A stretch of 64,000 nt of DNA from JAXGXT01 sp040772665 (GCA_040772665.1 JAXGXT010000008.1:1-64000); one strand, 5' to 3'; positions 43,819 to 54,092 are shown, counted from the first letter of the stretch. The notes: generated by a model not told the origin, from the sequence alone. A program made the numbers and translations.

Positions 43819-44940
43819 TTAATTCTTTCTCCCTTCCGCAACGTCTGCATAAACATTTTCTATGTTTTTTGCATAAATTTTTGCAGTGAACTTCTCTTCG
43901 TAAATTTCAAAAGATCTTTTTGTCATGTAATCATATTTTTCTTTATCAGTCATAAGAATTTCAATATATTCTGCCATGTCACTGCTGTTTTTAAGTTTGA
44001 ATATAAATCCGTTTTCACCATGGGTAATAACCCCAGGGTTTCCTCCGTAGTTACTTACAACTGCGGGAATTCCCAAACTCATTCCCTCTAAAAGAGCAAG
44101 ACTTGTTGCCTCTGTTCCGTAGGAAGCATTTGCTTGTATATCCATAATTCCTAAAATACGTCTTACATCATTTATAAAACCTGTAAAAATCACAGTATCA
44201 GTCAATGATTTTTCCTCAACATATTTTTTAAGCTCCCCTTCATTAGGGCCTGTGCCAACTATAATAACTTTAATGTTTTCATGGCTGTTTTTAAGAATTT
44301 CCGCCGCTTCTATAAGAAATTTATGACCTTTATAGCTTTCAAGCCTTGCCATAATTCCCACAACAAAATCTGTTTCATTAATGCCGTATTTTTTCCGTGT
44401 TTCTTCTTTTTCCTCATTGGTGCAAGGCAAAACCTTTTCAACTCCGTTTAAAACAACCTTTATTTTTTCAGGAGAAATTCCTCCCTCTGTAAGGTTATCT
44501 TTAGCGGCTTGTGCAACAGCCATAATGTCATCTGCCAAAAATTCATTTACAGTTTTATTTATATATTTTCCAATTCCTCGGCTGATTTTTTTGCTTACCG
44601 GAAAAACAGAATGTCTTGTATATATTATCTTTTTTTTGCAAAGTTTTGCGGCTACCCTTCCGCTTAAATTTCCATGGGTATGTACAATCTGCGGATTTTC
44701 ATTTTTAATTATTTCTTTAAGCACAGAAACAGCCTTTTTGTCAAAGCTTTTTTCAGCTATATAATCAGCTTCAATATATTCTGTATTAAGCTTTTCAATT
44801 TCTTTAATCAATAAACTTCCCTTTGGTAAAATCACCTTTACTTCAAACTTTTCTCTATCGTAATATTTTAAAAAGTTTAATATACAGCGGCCTGCTCCGC
44901 CTATGTTGCTGTCGCTTATAATATTTAAAACTTTAATCAA
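43819..44940 (-). CDS. GT4-family glycosyltransferase
   Basis: The 373-residue enzyme uses a nucleotide sugar. The N-terminal acceptor fold has DSNIGGAGRCILNFLKYY. The C-terminal GT-B donor site has VGIMARLESYKGHKFLIEA and the EX7E region in ASYGTEATSLALLEGMSLGIPAVVSNYGG. It overlaps the O-antigen-ligase-like gene by 4 bp. The sugar transferred cannot be read from sequence. Confidence 0.9.
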   Translation of the reverse strand: MIKVLNIISDSNIGGAGRCILNFLKYYDREKFEVKVILPKGSLLIKEIEKLNTEYIEADYIAEKSFDKKAVSVLKEIIKNENPQIVHTHGNLSGRVAAKLCKKKIIYTRHSVFPVSKKISRGIGKYINKTVNEFLADDIMAVAQAAKDNLTEGGISPEKIKVVLNGVEKVLPCTNEEKEETRKKYGINETDFVVGIMARLESYKGHKFLIEAAEILKNSHENIKVIIVGTGPNEGELKKYVEEKSLTDTVIFTGFINDVRRILGIMDIQANASYGTEATSLALLEGMSLGIPAVVSNYGGNPGVITHGENGFIFKLKNSSDMAEYIEILMTDKEKYDYMTKRSFEIYEEKFTAKIYAKNIENVYADVAEGRKN

Positions 44941-46352
44941 AGCCTCTCCTCCTTAAGTTTTGAAAATCTGCTGTAAACTATTCCAAGGCCTAAAAACGCC
45001 CAGAATAAAAGCAAAACCCTATAATTATAAAATGTGTAGTCAAAAAGACTTTGAACAAGAAAGCCTGTAACAAGGGAAATTCCTGCAATTGTAAGTATTC
45101 TTTCTTCTTTATCCCTATTTTTCATGTAAGAAATAAAAAGTGTTTTAAAATAATGATATATAATCAAAACAAACACAATTATACCCATAAACCCTGAATC
45201 ACACATAATTTGAAGAAACGTATTATGAGAATGAGGTGCACTTATACCGTTATATGCATACATGGGATAAACCACATTGTAAGCCCCCTCCCCGGGCCCT
45301 ATCCCTCCAAACCAGTAATCTTTAAGCATAGCAATTGTTGCCATCCATATATAAACACGATAACTTGTTGAAGAATCCTGCATATTACCTATGCTTAAAA
45401 ACCTGTTTATAATTGTTTCGGGCAAAACAAAAGGCAGTGCAATAATAATCGCCACTCCAAGAAAAATAAACCTTTTATCTAAAAGCACAGCAAAAACAGC
45501 GGCGGCAACCATAATTCCCAAATAGCATCCTCTTGAATATGTTAAAACAAGACAAAGAAGCATGGCCCCAGCGGAACAAAGATAAAACAGCTTGCCGATA
45601 ATATGCTTTGTTATTAAAAAACAAGCCACTGCAACAGGTATAATAAGCAAAAAATATTCTCCCAAAACATTGGGGTTTTGAAATGTCGAATAAACTCTGA
45701 ACATTCCTTCAAACATTTCCTGATCAACCCAGCTTCCGCCAAACTTTCCGGGATTAATATATTGATAAAATCCATAAAGAGAAACAACAGCCCCACCTAA
45801 AACAAGTAAAAAATTAAGCACTCTCACTTGATTTTTTGTTTCTATGGAGTTTATAACAACAATTGAAAACAAAACAAAGCAAATGGTTAAAAGTCCGCCG
45901 AAAAGACTTCCCCTTATATTAACAGATGTAACAATGGCAAAACCATATACAAGGGCATATACATAAACAAATCTATTAATTCCGCTATATTTAAGCTGAA
46001 AATTCTTTTCTGAAAAAAGCCTTAGCAAAAGGCTTAAAAACCCTGCAATGCTCATTAAAAGCACAACCTTGGTAGGTGCAAACGGTGCAAAGATAAGTGT
46101 AACGGACATCCAAAGAAAGTTCAGCTTAAAAATACTGCCTTTAAGAAGCCTGTCCAGTTTAAGAGCTTTAAAAAGCTTTATAAAAAAATTTCTTATAAAA
46201 GAATAACCTTTATAAAAAACACTGTCTAAAACAGCTTCCTTTCTGTCCTTTTCCGAAAGGAATATACCCACAAGGGTGCTGTTTTTAATCATAGATATAA
46301 ATCTGCTGCCAAGGCGTGCCATAAATAAATAAAAAATACTGTTTTCAATCAT
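44937..46352 (-). CDS. O-antigen ligase/Wzy-like membrane protein
   Basis: The 471-residue protein has 11-12 helices and a large loop near 300-390. This contains the Wzy_C family features GGIGPGEGAYNVVYPMYAYNGISAPHSHNTFLQIMCDSGFMG, with the conserved His and Glu/Arg context. Members ligate or polymerise lipid-linked glycans on the outer side of the membrane. The start is ATG 46352, one base after the murJ stop, behind AAAGGAAAG. In a Gram-positive cell it would polymerise or transfer the wall polysaccharide. Confidence 0.88.
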   Translation of the reverse strand: MIENSIFYLFMARLGSRFISMIKNSTLVGIFLSEKDRKEAVLDSVFYKGYSFIRNFFIKLFKALKLDRLLKGSIFKLNFLWMSVTLIFAPFAPTKVVLLMSIAGFLSLLLRLFSEKNFQLKYSGINRFVYVYALVYGFAIVTSVNIRGSLFGGLLTICFVLFSIVVINSIETKNQVRVLNFLLVLGGAVVSLYGFYQYINPGKFGGSWVDQEMFEGMFRVYSTFQNPNVLGEYFLLIIPVAVACFLITKHIIGKLFYLCSAGAMLLCLVLTYSRGCYLGIMVAAAVFAVLLDKRFIFLGVAIIIALPFVLPETIINRFLSIGNMQDSSTSYRVYIWMATIAMLKDYWFGGIGPGEGAYNVVYPMYAYNGISAPHSHNTFLQIMCDSGFMGIIVFVLIIYHYFKTLFISYMKNRDKEERILTIAGISLVTGFLVQSLFDYTFYNYRVLLLFWAFLGLGIVYSRFSKLKEERL

Positions 46353-46353
46353 T

Positions 46354-47910
46354 TTATCTTTCCTTTCGTGATGCTGCAAAATTTAAAACATATTTAGCAA
46401 GGCTTACAGAAAAAACAATGCATGACAGTCCATAAACAATAATTCCCACAAAGGCGGAAATGCCTGTTAAAATAAGTGTTTCAATAAAGCCTGTTCCTAA
46501 ATATAAACCAAGAAAACTTTTGATTCCTAAAACAGCAGCTGCCATTATTACAACACAAACCAGCATTTTCAAAACTTCGGCATAAAAACTTTTTGTTAGA
46601 ACTTTGTTTTCTTTTTGTATGAAAATCAATAAAATCAAGGCCCCAATCGTTGAAGATAATGCAGATGCTAATGCAAGACCGCCAATGCCCATCGGAGAGG
46701 ATAAAAAAGAACAAAGCAAAACATTAACCCCAATGGAAACAGCACCGCTTATAAGGGGTATTTTTCCTTCTTGTTTTGCATAGAAAGCTCTGCTTAAAAC
46801 CGTTTGAAGCCCAAACCCAATCATGCCTATGGAAAAATAGAAAAGTGCAGAAGAAATCACTGTCGTTTCTGAAGGTCCAAGTTTGCCTCTTTCAAGCAAG
46901 AGCCTTACAACAGGCTCACTAAGACACATAACCCCAACCATCATGGGTATAAGCAAAAAAGCCATGGCCTCTAAGGTTTTGTTTAAAGTATTTGAAAATC
47001 CTTCCCCATCGTCACCCAAAGTCATTCGTGAAAGCTTTGGAAAAATAACATTAGCAACGGAAAGAACAAACACCCCCACAATAATAGAATAAATAGTGTT
47101 TGCATACCCTAAAGCCGAAACTCCCGAGCCGTCTAAAAGCCTTGATGCAAACTTTGTGTTTATAACAAGATTAATAGGCTGAACCCAGGTGCTTAACATA
47201 ACAGGCAGCATAAGCAGCATTATTTTTTTTATTCCCTCGTCTTTAAAATTAAAATTAGGTTTATATACATATCCCTTTTTTTTAAGACTTGGCAGCTGAA
47301 TAACCGCCTGCATTGCCCAGCCGATTAAAAAAGCGATTGTTAAACCATAAACACCATAAAATTTATTAAAAAATATAAAATATATTATAATAACAAGGTT
47401 CGAGGCAATGCTCATTGCCGCAGGCACATTAAACTCATCAAGAGATTGTAAAATCCCTACAAAAGAAAAGGCAACTCCTGTAAACACCACCGTAGGGAAC
47501 AAAATTCTTAAAAGGTTTGCACAAAGAGCCGCTGTTTCCTGATTAAAACCATCGGCAAACAAAAACACAAGCTTATGGGAAAACATAATTCCAAAAACCG
47601 TTAAAAAAGATGTTAAAACTCCAATAAGAGTAACGAAGGTGCCTGAAAGCTTAAACGCTTCCTCTTTGCCTTTTTTACTCATATATTCATTAAAAACAGG
47701 TATAAAACTTGCGGATATTGCAGAGGCAAAAACAGCATCAAAGAAAACCCTCGGCACCATGCTTGCTATCATAAAGGCATTGGCTTCCATGCCTGTTGCA
47801 TAGTTGTTTGCCAAAAACTGTTCCCTCACAAGCCCTAATATTTTTCCCACAAGGGTAATAACCATCATAAAGCTTACAGCCCTGACAGCCCCCTTATTTT
47901 CTTTTGTCAT
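46354..47910 (-). CDS. murJ: MurJ/MviN-family lipid flippase
   Basis: The 518-residue protein has about 14 helices and belongs to the MOP superfamily. Landmarks are VRAVSFMMVITLVGKILGLVREQFLA at the N-terminus, the charged GMEANAFMIASMVPRVFFDAVFASAISASFIPVFNE, and AFYAKQEGKIP in the second half. It flips lipid II or a related undecaprenyl-linked glycan. The start ATG 47910 follows GGAGGAATTG; the upstream 20 codons lie before that site. It is the first gene of the murJ-ligase-GT-DUF4330-CsaB-TagA run, so it may flip the polysaccharide precursor. Confidence 0.9.
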   Translation of the reverse strand: MTKENKGAVRAVSFMMVITLVGKILGLVREQFLANNYATGMEANAFMIASMVPRVFFDAVFASAISASFIPVFNEYMSKKGKEEAFKLSGTFVTLIGVLTSFLTVFGIMFSHKLVFLFADGFNQETAALCANLLRILFPTVVFTGVAFSFVGILQSLDEFNVPAAMSIASNLVIIIYFIFFNKFYGVYGLTIAFLIGWAMQAVIQLPSLKKKGYVYKPNFNFKDEGIKKIMLLMLPVMLSTWVQPINLVINTKFASRLLDGSGVSALGYANTIYSIIVGVFVLSVANVIFPKLSRMTLGDDGEGFSNTLNKTLEAMAFLLIPMMVGVMCLSEPVVRLLLERGKLGPSETTVISSALFYFSIGMIGFGLQTVLSRAFYAKQEGKIPLISGAVSIGVNVLLCSFLSSPMGIGGLALASALSSTIGALILLIFIQKENKVLTKSFYAEVLKMLVCVVIMAAAVLGIKSFLGLYLGTGFIETLILTGISAFVGIIVYGLSCIVFSVSLAKYVLNFAASRKER

Positions 47911-48122
47911 TTCAATTCCTCCACATAAAACACCCATCATACAACATAGTATTATACCCTTTTTACCCATAAAAAGGTAGGCTTTTGCAATATTATTTTT
48001 CTTAAGAAAAAATGAAGCTTAATATAGTGTGTTAAAGTGAAGATAAAGCAAAAACCCTCCATGTCTAATTATTTATAAAAATAAATATCTTTGCACCTTA
48101 ATTTCAAAGTTTTTAAATTACA

Positions 48123-48160
48123 CAAAAAGGCATAAATCTTTTTAAATTCATGCCTTTTTG
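48123..48160. terminator. Bidirectional terminator after the NAGPA exoprotein gene
   Basis: CAAAAAGGCAT pairs with ATGCCTTTTTG, 15 bp past the stop on the minus strand. Confidence 0.85.
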
Positions 48161-48175
48161 CTTGTATATTATTAA

Positions 48176-50992
48176 TTATTTAAAAACGTCTATAGCCTCC
48201 ACAGCAACGCTGTCGCTTCCTGCTTTAATCCTTATAACCTTATACTCCTTGTTAAGGCTTCCTCCGTTCCAAAGGCTTGGAAGAGAAATATATCTAACAT
48301 TTTCTTTATTTACAGAAGAATATCCGTTGCCGTTTGTATAAAGAACATATACATTTTTCCCTGAAGCTGAAATTTCGCTAAGTGCATTTCTAAAAAGCTC
48401 ACCCTCTTTTGCGTCAGTGAAATAATTCGGGTCTTTATCCATAAAAACTATAACGTTTTTGCTTTTGGCATTAAGAGCATCAAATCTAAACCAAGACCAT
48501 TGCTCTTTTTGCGTGTTAAGCAAGCCGCCGTTTTTAGCCGATATATTAATAAGCAAAGCATTATCAAGCTCCCTTACTTTATAGCTTGACTGTCCTTGTA
48601 TAACAGCAGCTTTGTTTCCTGCAGAAATATCATTTGTTCCGGCAAAAACAGCAAAATCACTGTCCTTACCTAAGGCATTGTTTACAGCAACACGTGAATT
48701 TGTATATAGCGTTTTATCAGCAATGCTTCCAACCACATTCCCGCTGAAATTCAAATATGTATAACCGCTTTCTTTGCCTGCTGTTATGCCTGAAACATGG
48801 CTGCCTCTTTTAATATCGTTTGGCATTTCTATATTTGAATCCACAGGCACTTCTGCCCTTAAATTATCGAAATACATAACTTGGTTTTCAGCCTTATTGC
48901 TGTTTAATGATGCAACATAAATTGTTTTAACACTTATTGGATATGTAACATCATAGGGAATTTCAGCCGTCATTGTTTTCCAGTCAGTCCAGTTAACATC
49001 TTTTGAAAAATCAATAACTTTTTCAACTCCCTTTGCATCAATAATCTTAGCCCTTACCCATTGTCCTGTTCCGTTGCCTTTTATGTCAAGCTTTAAGGAA
49101 ACAGGCTTGCCGCTTATTCCAATTGCCTGCGGAAAACTAAGATATGCCGCTTGTGTATAGTCTGCTTTTTTAAAATCATAGCTTATGGCAAGCCCTTGCT
49201 TTCCGTCTGAATAAGTTGCTTTTGAAATTCCCGCAATTCCTGTTATGTCAGCAGGATATGAAGAAAAATCAAGATATTTAACATCTTCAAAAGAAGCGGC
49301 CGCCTCTGTAATTGTTCCCACATTTACCTTTATATGGCTTTCAAGACCGTCGTAATAGCATTTTATATATCCTGTTCCGTCGCTGTCTGCTTTAAAAACT
49401 TTTCCCTCAATTTGACCTATCGTTGCTTCAAAACTTATTTTGTCACCCAAATTAACCTCATATCCGTCAGCTGTTAAACCTTTGGCTTTAAGCTCAATGC
49501 TTTGACCTGTTTTCAGATTAATTTCCTTTTTTTCAGGAATAATACTTTCCACATCAACAACATTTACATATGTGTTAGACACAAGGTTGTTATAAACTGC
49601 TGTGATTTCGCTTTTTCCAATAGACCTTGCAAAAAAACTTTTATTTTCAATATCTCCTGTTTCATCACTTAATATTGTTACATCACCTAAAGAAACAGGT
49701 ATTTTATGATAATTTGCATCATAGCCAAAAACCTCAAAGCTGACCTTATCACCAATTAAAACCCTTTCGGCAACAGGTTTAATAATAAGCTCCTCAACTT
49801 CTCCAACTTCACTGTTATCAAAAACACCAAGTGCACTTACAACAGGTCTTTCGCTGCTTTCAGCAGGTGTTGAAACACTTGATACATTGTTTTCATCACT
49901 TTTTTTAACAGCCATAAGTGACGAACCGCCTCCGTCAAGGTTTAAGCCATTATACATTCCCTCTTCTTTAAGCAGCCCAACTGCTTCGTCAACAGAAAGC
50001 CCTATGCTTGTTGACAAGCCGCTGTTTCGTTTGCCTTCGGCAACAATTAATTTCATAGTTTTTCCATCCTGGGAAATTCCAAGAAGTGTTCTTGGGTGTC
50101 TTCCAGATGCCATTTCTCCAATGTTTTCAGGCTTTGACCCATTTTTTAAAATAATTCCGCCGCCGCTTACGGCTGTTTCAATTTTATCTGTATCAAAACT
50201 TGTTGTGATTTTAAATTCAGCACTTTGACCAACGGCAAATTCGCTTAAAAAAGTATTGGCAAAACCTGAACTTAAAGCAATAATATATCCGTCTTGGGGT
50301 ATTGAAACAGTTTCACCCTTTTCGGAGATTTTAATTATTTTTCCGTCTTCAACAACAATTTTCGTTATCTCTTTAAACCTTTCGTCCAGCTTGCTTGTGT
50401 TTTCCATGGCATTTTTGTCTATATAAACAGGATAAACCATTTGAGTAATTGTGTTCATACCAGCAACCTCAAAAAGATTTTTTCCGTCTGCATAAAAGTC
50501 AAGGTTTGTTTTAAAATACTCAAAATAAGATTTTCCGTTTTCGTCTGCAAAATATGTTCCAAACTGATTTTTGTCAATATTTTTATCTGCATCCAAAGAA
50601 AGTATTTCCCCTTGAGAAATTTGAGGTGAAAAAGCTGCTGAATAATTGCCTGTCAGCCCAAAATATGCAGAGTTAATTCCAGCTATTGCCCCGTTTGACT
50701 CTAAAAGCTTTGAAACAGTTTCTCTAAAACCTGTGTCTTTTTTAGAAAATACAGGAGCAACATAAATATCAGTGTTTTCTAAATCAATTTTAATAATATG
50801 TATGTTTAAAAGCCCTTCGTCAGTAATTCTTGTTTTGTTTTCATAAGATACTCCTTTAACAATCTTTGACGAAGATGAGTGTTCATAAAATGTCTGTGCC
50901 GCAAAGGAAGGCACAGTTTGAACACTTAACACCACCCCTGCCGCAACTAATGCTATAATAGTTTTTTTCAGTATATTTATATTTTTTTTCAT
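48176..50992 (-). CDS. Secreted multidomain protein with NAGPA phosphodiester-glycosidase domain
   Basis: The 938-residue exoprotein has a signal peptide (1-31, ending SFA). Residues about 60-395 form the NAGPA domain (GAIAGINSAYFG, GRHPRTLLGISQDGKTMKLIVAEGKR, GLNLDGGGSSLMAV). This domain is known from the GlcNAc-1-phosphodiester uncovering enzyme and from bacterial exopolysaccharide proteins. Big-like beta domains follow (about 400-560), then a carbohydrate-binding-like beta domain (about 570-720). The C-terminal 200-residue region (VFAGTNDISAGNKAAVIQG, VIVFMDKDPNYF) resembles a phosphoesterase-like fold that I cannot name. No SLH or LPXTG anchor is seen. It probably modifies the glycan made by the neighbouring cluster. 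Confidence 0.82.
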   Translation of the reverse strand: MKKNINILKKTIIALVAAGVVLSVQTVPSFAAQTFYEHSSSSKIVKGVSYENKTRITDEGLLNIHIIKIDLENTDIYVAPVFSKKDTGFRETVSKLLESNGAIAGINSAYFGLTGNYSAAFSPQISQGEILSLDADKNIDKNQFGTYFADENGKSYFEYFKTNLDFYADGKNLFEVAGMNTITQMVYPVYIDKNAMENTSKLDERFKEITKIVVEDGKIIKISEKGETVSIPQDGYIIALSSGFANTFLSEFAVGQSAEFKITTSFDTDKIETAVSGGGIILKNGSKPENIGEMASGRHPRTLLGISQDGKTMKLIVAEGKRNSGLSTSIGLSVDEAVGLLKEEGMYNGLNLDGGGSSLMAVKKSDENNVSSVSTPAESSERPVVSALGVFDNSEVGEVEELIIKPVAERVLIGDKVSFEVFGYDANYHKIPVSLGDVTILSDETGDIENKSFFARSIGKSEITAVYNNLVSNTYVNVVDVESIIPEKKEINLKTGQSIELKAKGLTADGYEVNLGDKISFEATIGQIEGKVFKADSDGTGYIKCYYDGLESHIKVNVGTITEAAASFEDVKYLDFSSYPADITGIAGISKATYSDGKQGLAISYDFKKADYTQAAYLSFPQAIGISGKPVSLKLDIKGNGTGQWVRAKIIDAKGVEKVIDFSKDVNWTDWKTMTAEIPYDVTYPISVKTIYVASLNSNKAENQVMYFDNLRAEVPVDSNIEMPNDIKRGSHVSGITAGKESGYTYLNFSGNVVGSIADKTLYTNSRVAVNNALGKDSDFAVFAGTNDISAGNKAAVIQGQSSYKVRELDNALLINISAKNGGLLNTQKEQWSWFRFDALNAKSKNVIVFMDKDPNYFTDAKEGELFRNALSEISASGKNVYVLYTNGNGYSSVNKENVRYISLPSLWNGGSLNKEYKVIRIKAGSDSVAVEAIDVFK

Positions 50993-51013
50993 TTATTTTC
51001 TCCTTAAAACAAT

Positions 51014-51478
51014 TTATTTTATGCTGTAGCCGCCTTTAACAATAAACCAGGCTTCTTCCCCTGTTACCTTAGCACCTCTTCCGTCTGCCCTTGGAACAAT
51101 AACCATATGGTTTTTGCTAAGCTGTGTTCCGTTAAAATATTCCTGCCCTACAGTAACGTCAACAATTCCGTCTACACCCTCGCAATAACTTACAGCACTG
51201 CCGCTTCTTAAAATTATTTCGGCACCTTCTTTTCCTAAAAGAATTCCGCCTTTTTCCACCTTTACGGGAACAAAACTATCTCCCTCAGCGCTAAGAGAAC
51301 CTCCTCCGTTTGTGCTAAGTGCGGAAAAAAGATTGCTTATTGCTTCATCAACATAGCTTTTTGTAACAAGGGGATCACCGCTTGTGCCAGGGTCTGCCGC
51401 TGAAACAGAATACATTAGGGTTGAAGCTGCAATAGTTGTCAATGTTATAAAAGCCGCCGCCTTTTTATTTAATTTCAT
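51014..51478 (-). CDS. Small secreted protein of unknown function
   Basis: The 154-residue protein has a signal peptide (1-27, ending VSA). The segment DPGTSGDPLVTKSYVDEAI follows, a pattern seen in short exported clostridial proteins, and then a beta-rich domain (EKGGILLGKEGAEIILRSGSAVSYCEG) resembling a small barrel. ATG 51478 follows AAGGAGG. It precedes the NAGPA gene by 21 bp and is cotranscribed with it. I do not recognise a known function. Confidence 0.75.
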   Translation of the reverse strand: MKLNKKAAAFITLTTIAASTLMYSVSAADPGTSGDPLVTKSYVDEAISNLFSALSTNGGGSLSAEGDSFVPVKVEKGGILLGKEGAEIILRSGSAVSYCEGVDGIVDVTVGQEYFNGTQLSKNHMVIVPRADGRGAKVTGEEAWFIVKGGYSIK

Positions 51479-51686
51479 AGTTTAATCCTCCTTAGAATCT
51501 ATAGCTTAAAAACTTACTGTAAAATGCTTATTGTAAAAATTCAAGATTACTGATTAATAATACCATATCTTCCGTTGTTTTGCTTTATGGGTAACACAAA
51601 TTTAATAAAAATGTAATTTTATTGAATCATTTAGTCTATAAATTCACATAATTCATAAAAATATTATGTCGCTTTTTTGCACTTTA

Positions 51687-51848
51687 TGATATAATTATCC
51701 ATAACTTCATTTGTGGAAGAGCCTAAAGGCTCTGCCGCTGTTATCACAGCGGATTATACTACTCATAAAACTTTTCAAGTTTTATTCGCCCATTGACAAA
51801 AGAAAATGCCGGCTTTGCCGCCGCTTTCTTTTGTTTTTATGGTATAAT
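51687..51848 (+). repeat. Hairpin-array repeat, copy B
   Basis: The 162-bp copy is oriented toward the chemoreceptor gene at 52126. It has the same hairpin order as copy A: a decayed first stem near TTCATTTGTGG, AGAGCC/GGCTCT, CCGCTGT/ACAGCGG, AAAACTT/AAGTTTT and a long CAAAAGAAA stem. The ends are TGATATAAT (51687-51695) and TGGTATAAT (51840-51848). Read on this strand it is nearly identical to copy C over the last 110 bp. Confidence 0.85.
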
Positions 51849-52125
51849 GGAAAAACCATGAAAAAATTGTCTTTTTTAAGAATGCAGACAAATTTAAGAC
51901 CTTGAGATTTTTTAAGAATTTTACATAGTAAAAAGGCACTGCTTGACAGCAGTGTCTATCTTTAACCTTCATAGATTTCACCTTTATTTTAAGGTGTGAA
52001 TAGTTTGTTCAATGCTCAAGGCCTTTCTTTATCTTGAAAAAACTTATCTTTTTAGATAAGGAAAAAAACGAATATATTATAAAGAATTAAAAAACATAAA
52101 ATAAAATCATAAGGGAGTTGTAAAG
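51849..52125 (+). other. Leader region between repeat B and the chemoreceptor gene
   Basis: No gene is seen. A stable hairpin GGCACTGC/GCAGTGTC (51935-51956) is followed by a weak T-run. If repeat B starts transcription near 51856, this could end a short RNA of about 100 nt or act as an attenuator before the receptor gene. Confidence 0.4.
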
Positions 52126-53928
52126 GTGAGAAGATTTAATAATTTAAAAGTAGGACAACGTATAATCACAGGATTTTTAATGGTGATTATTATTGCCGCT
52201 ATTATTGGCGGCATTGGTATTTTCAGTCTGCAAAAAGTAAACAGTTCTTATAAGCAAGCTTATACGGATAATGTGGCAGCCTTAAAATATTCGGAAGAAA
52301 TAAGTTCCTCATTTCAGCGTATTCGTATGAACTTATATGGATATTTGCTGGCCTCAAAGCCAAGCGACAAGGAGTATTATTCAAAAAGAATTGATGAATT
52401 AAAGGTTGTAATCGATAACAATATTGGTAACTATAACACTATGTTAAGTGCCTATCCTCCTGATTATGTTGCAACTGATTTTGAACTTTTAAACAACATA
52501 CAATCCAGCCTTATTGCCTTTGGCTCAAAAAGAAACGAACTTATGGAGGGAGCCGGTAAAGACCCCGCACGCCGAAACGAAGCTTTTATGTGGGTGCAAG
52601 ACGGAGGAGAATTAAGAACACTTGCTTTGAATGTGAATGATGCCATAAAAGCCATGGTTGACAGAAACATTGAATATTCTGAAAACCAAATTGAAGCTAA
52701 CGGTAGGCTTGCAATGTTTTCCACAATCACAATTGTCGTAGGTGTTATCGCAGGAGTTATATTCTCCATTTTAATAGGTTTATTTATTTCCAGGGAAATT
52801 TCTAAAAAAATTAACTTACTTGTTGAAGCTTCTGAAAGACTTTCAATAGGTGACATAGATGTAGACATTCAGTCGGATTCCAACGACGAAATAGGACATC
52901 TTATGGATTCTTTCAGCAAAATGATTGCAAACACAAGAGATCAGGCATTTGTTGCGGAAAAAATTGCAAACGGAGATTTAACTGTGGAAGTTAATATTAA
53001 ATCAGAAAATGACTTTTTAGGCAAAAAACTTCAAGAAATGGTTTATAAAAACAATGAGGTTCTTACAGGCATAGCCTCTGCTTCAGATCAGGTGTCTGCA
53101 GGTTCAGACCAGGTTGCGGCAGGAGCACAAGCCTTAAGCCAAGGTGCTACAGAACAAGCAAGCTCTGTAGAAGAACTTACAGCAACCATTATGGAAATTT
53201 CGGAAGACCTTAAAAAAAGCACAGACAGCGCACAACAGGCACGTAATCTTTCATCGGAAACAGGGCTTGAAGTTAAAGAAAGTAATCTTCAAATGGAGAA
53301 ACTTATGTCAGCAATGGGTGATATCTCCAAAATTTCTCAAGAAATCGGAAAAATCATCAAAACCATTGATGATATTGCTTTTCAAACAAACATTCTTGCT
53401 CTTAATGCCGCAGTTGAGGCGGCACGTGCAGGCGCTGCCGGAAAAGGTTTTGCTGTTGTTGCAGATGAAGTTAGAAACCTTGCGGGAAAATCAGCAGAGG
53501 CGGCAAAAAATACAACAACACTTATTGAAAATACATTACATGCAATTGATTCAGGCGAAGAATTAGCAAGTGCAGCTGCTCTTTCTTTAAACAACGTTGT
53601 GGAAAAAGCAAAAACTGTGGACGAAAAAATACAAGAAATTGCTTCGGATATTGAAAGAGAAGCTATGGCAGTGTCACAAATTGCAATGGGTATTGAACAA
53701 ATTTCATCAGTGGTTCAAACAAATTCAGCAACGGCTGAAGAAAGCGCTGCTTCCAGCGAGGAACTTTCAGGACAAGCACAAATACTTAAACAGCTTGTTT
53801 CAAGATATACTCTTTCCAAGGCTGATAAAGCAAAAGATTTTCATAACAGCCCAAAAAACAATGATGAATCTTACAGCTTTAATTCATCACATCAGGTTTC
53901 TGATTTTTCTTCTTTTAGCAAATATTAA
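52126..53928 (+). CDS. Methyl-accepting chemotaxis protein
   Basis: The 600-residue receptor has a GTG start behind AAGGGAGTTG. The first helix is at about 13-33, followed by a periplasmic-type four-helix-bundle sensor domain (about 35-188). The second helix is at about 190-212, then HAMP (about 213-266) and a long cytoplasmic signalling coiled coil (about 300-570). The signalling tip is NAAVEAARAGAAGKGFAVVADEVRNLAGKSAEAAK, matching the kinase-coupling hairpin. Ligand is unknown. Hairpin-array repeat B lies upstream. Confidence 0.95.
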   Translation: MRRFNNLKVGQRIITGFLMVIIIAAIIGGIGIFSLQKVNSSYKQAYTDNVAALKYSEEISSSFQRIRMNLYGYLLASKPSDKEYYSKRIDELKVVIDNNIGNYNTMLSAYPPDYVATDFELLNNIQSSLIAFGSKRNELMEGAGKDPARRNEAFMWVQDGGELRTLALNVNDAIKAMVDRNIEYSENQIEANGRLAMFSTITIVVGVIAGVIFSILIGLFISREISKKINLLVEASERLSIGDIDVDIQSDSNDEIGHLMDSFSKMIANTRDQAFVAEKIANGDLTVEVNIKSENDFLGKKLQEMVYKNNEVLTGIASASDQVSAGSDQVAAGAQALSQGATEQASSVEELTATIMEISEDLKKSTDSAQQARNLSSETGLEVKESNLQMEKLMSAMGDISKISQEIGKIIKTIDDIAFQTNILALNAAVEAARAGAAGKGFAVVADEVRNLAGKSAEAAKNTTTLIENTLHAIDSGEELASAAALSLNNVVEKAKTVDEKIQEIASDIEREAMAVSQIAMGIEQISSVVQTNSATAEESAASSEELSGQAQILKQLVSRYTLSKADKAKDFHNSPKNNDESYSFNSSHQVSDFSSFSKY

Positions 53929-53964
53929 ATTTTTAGTTTACTAAATAATATTAAAAACTACATA

Positions 53965-54036
53965 AAAAACTCCCCACTGATTTACTTTTCTAAGCCGCCT
54001 TCTTTGGCAGTTTGTTTATTCGGTGAGGAGTTTTTA
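53965..54036. terminator. Terminator between the chemoreceptor and permease genes
   Basis: AAAAACTCCcCAC pairs with GTGaGGAGTTTTT around a long loop that contains a smaller hairpin. It serves both convergent genes. Confidence 0.7.
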
Positions 54037-54092
54037 TAATTTATTAAACGCATGAATGTAAATTTATTATTTAAAAATATAGTACAAAAACT

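Noticed and set aside
51711..51905. 64-codon plus-strand frame
   Set aside because: It is formed by the hairpin-array repeat B and has no ribosome site.
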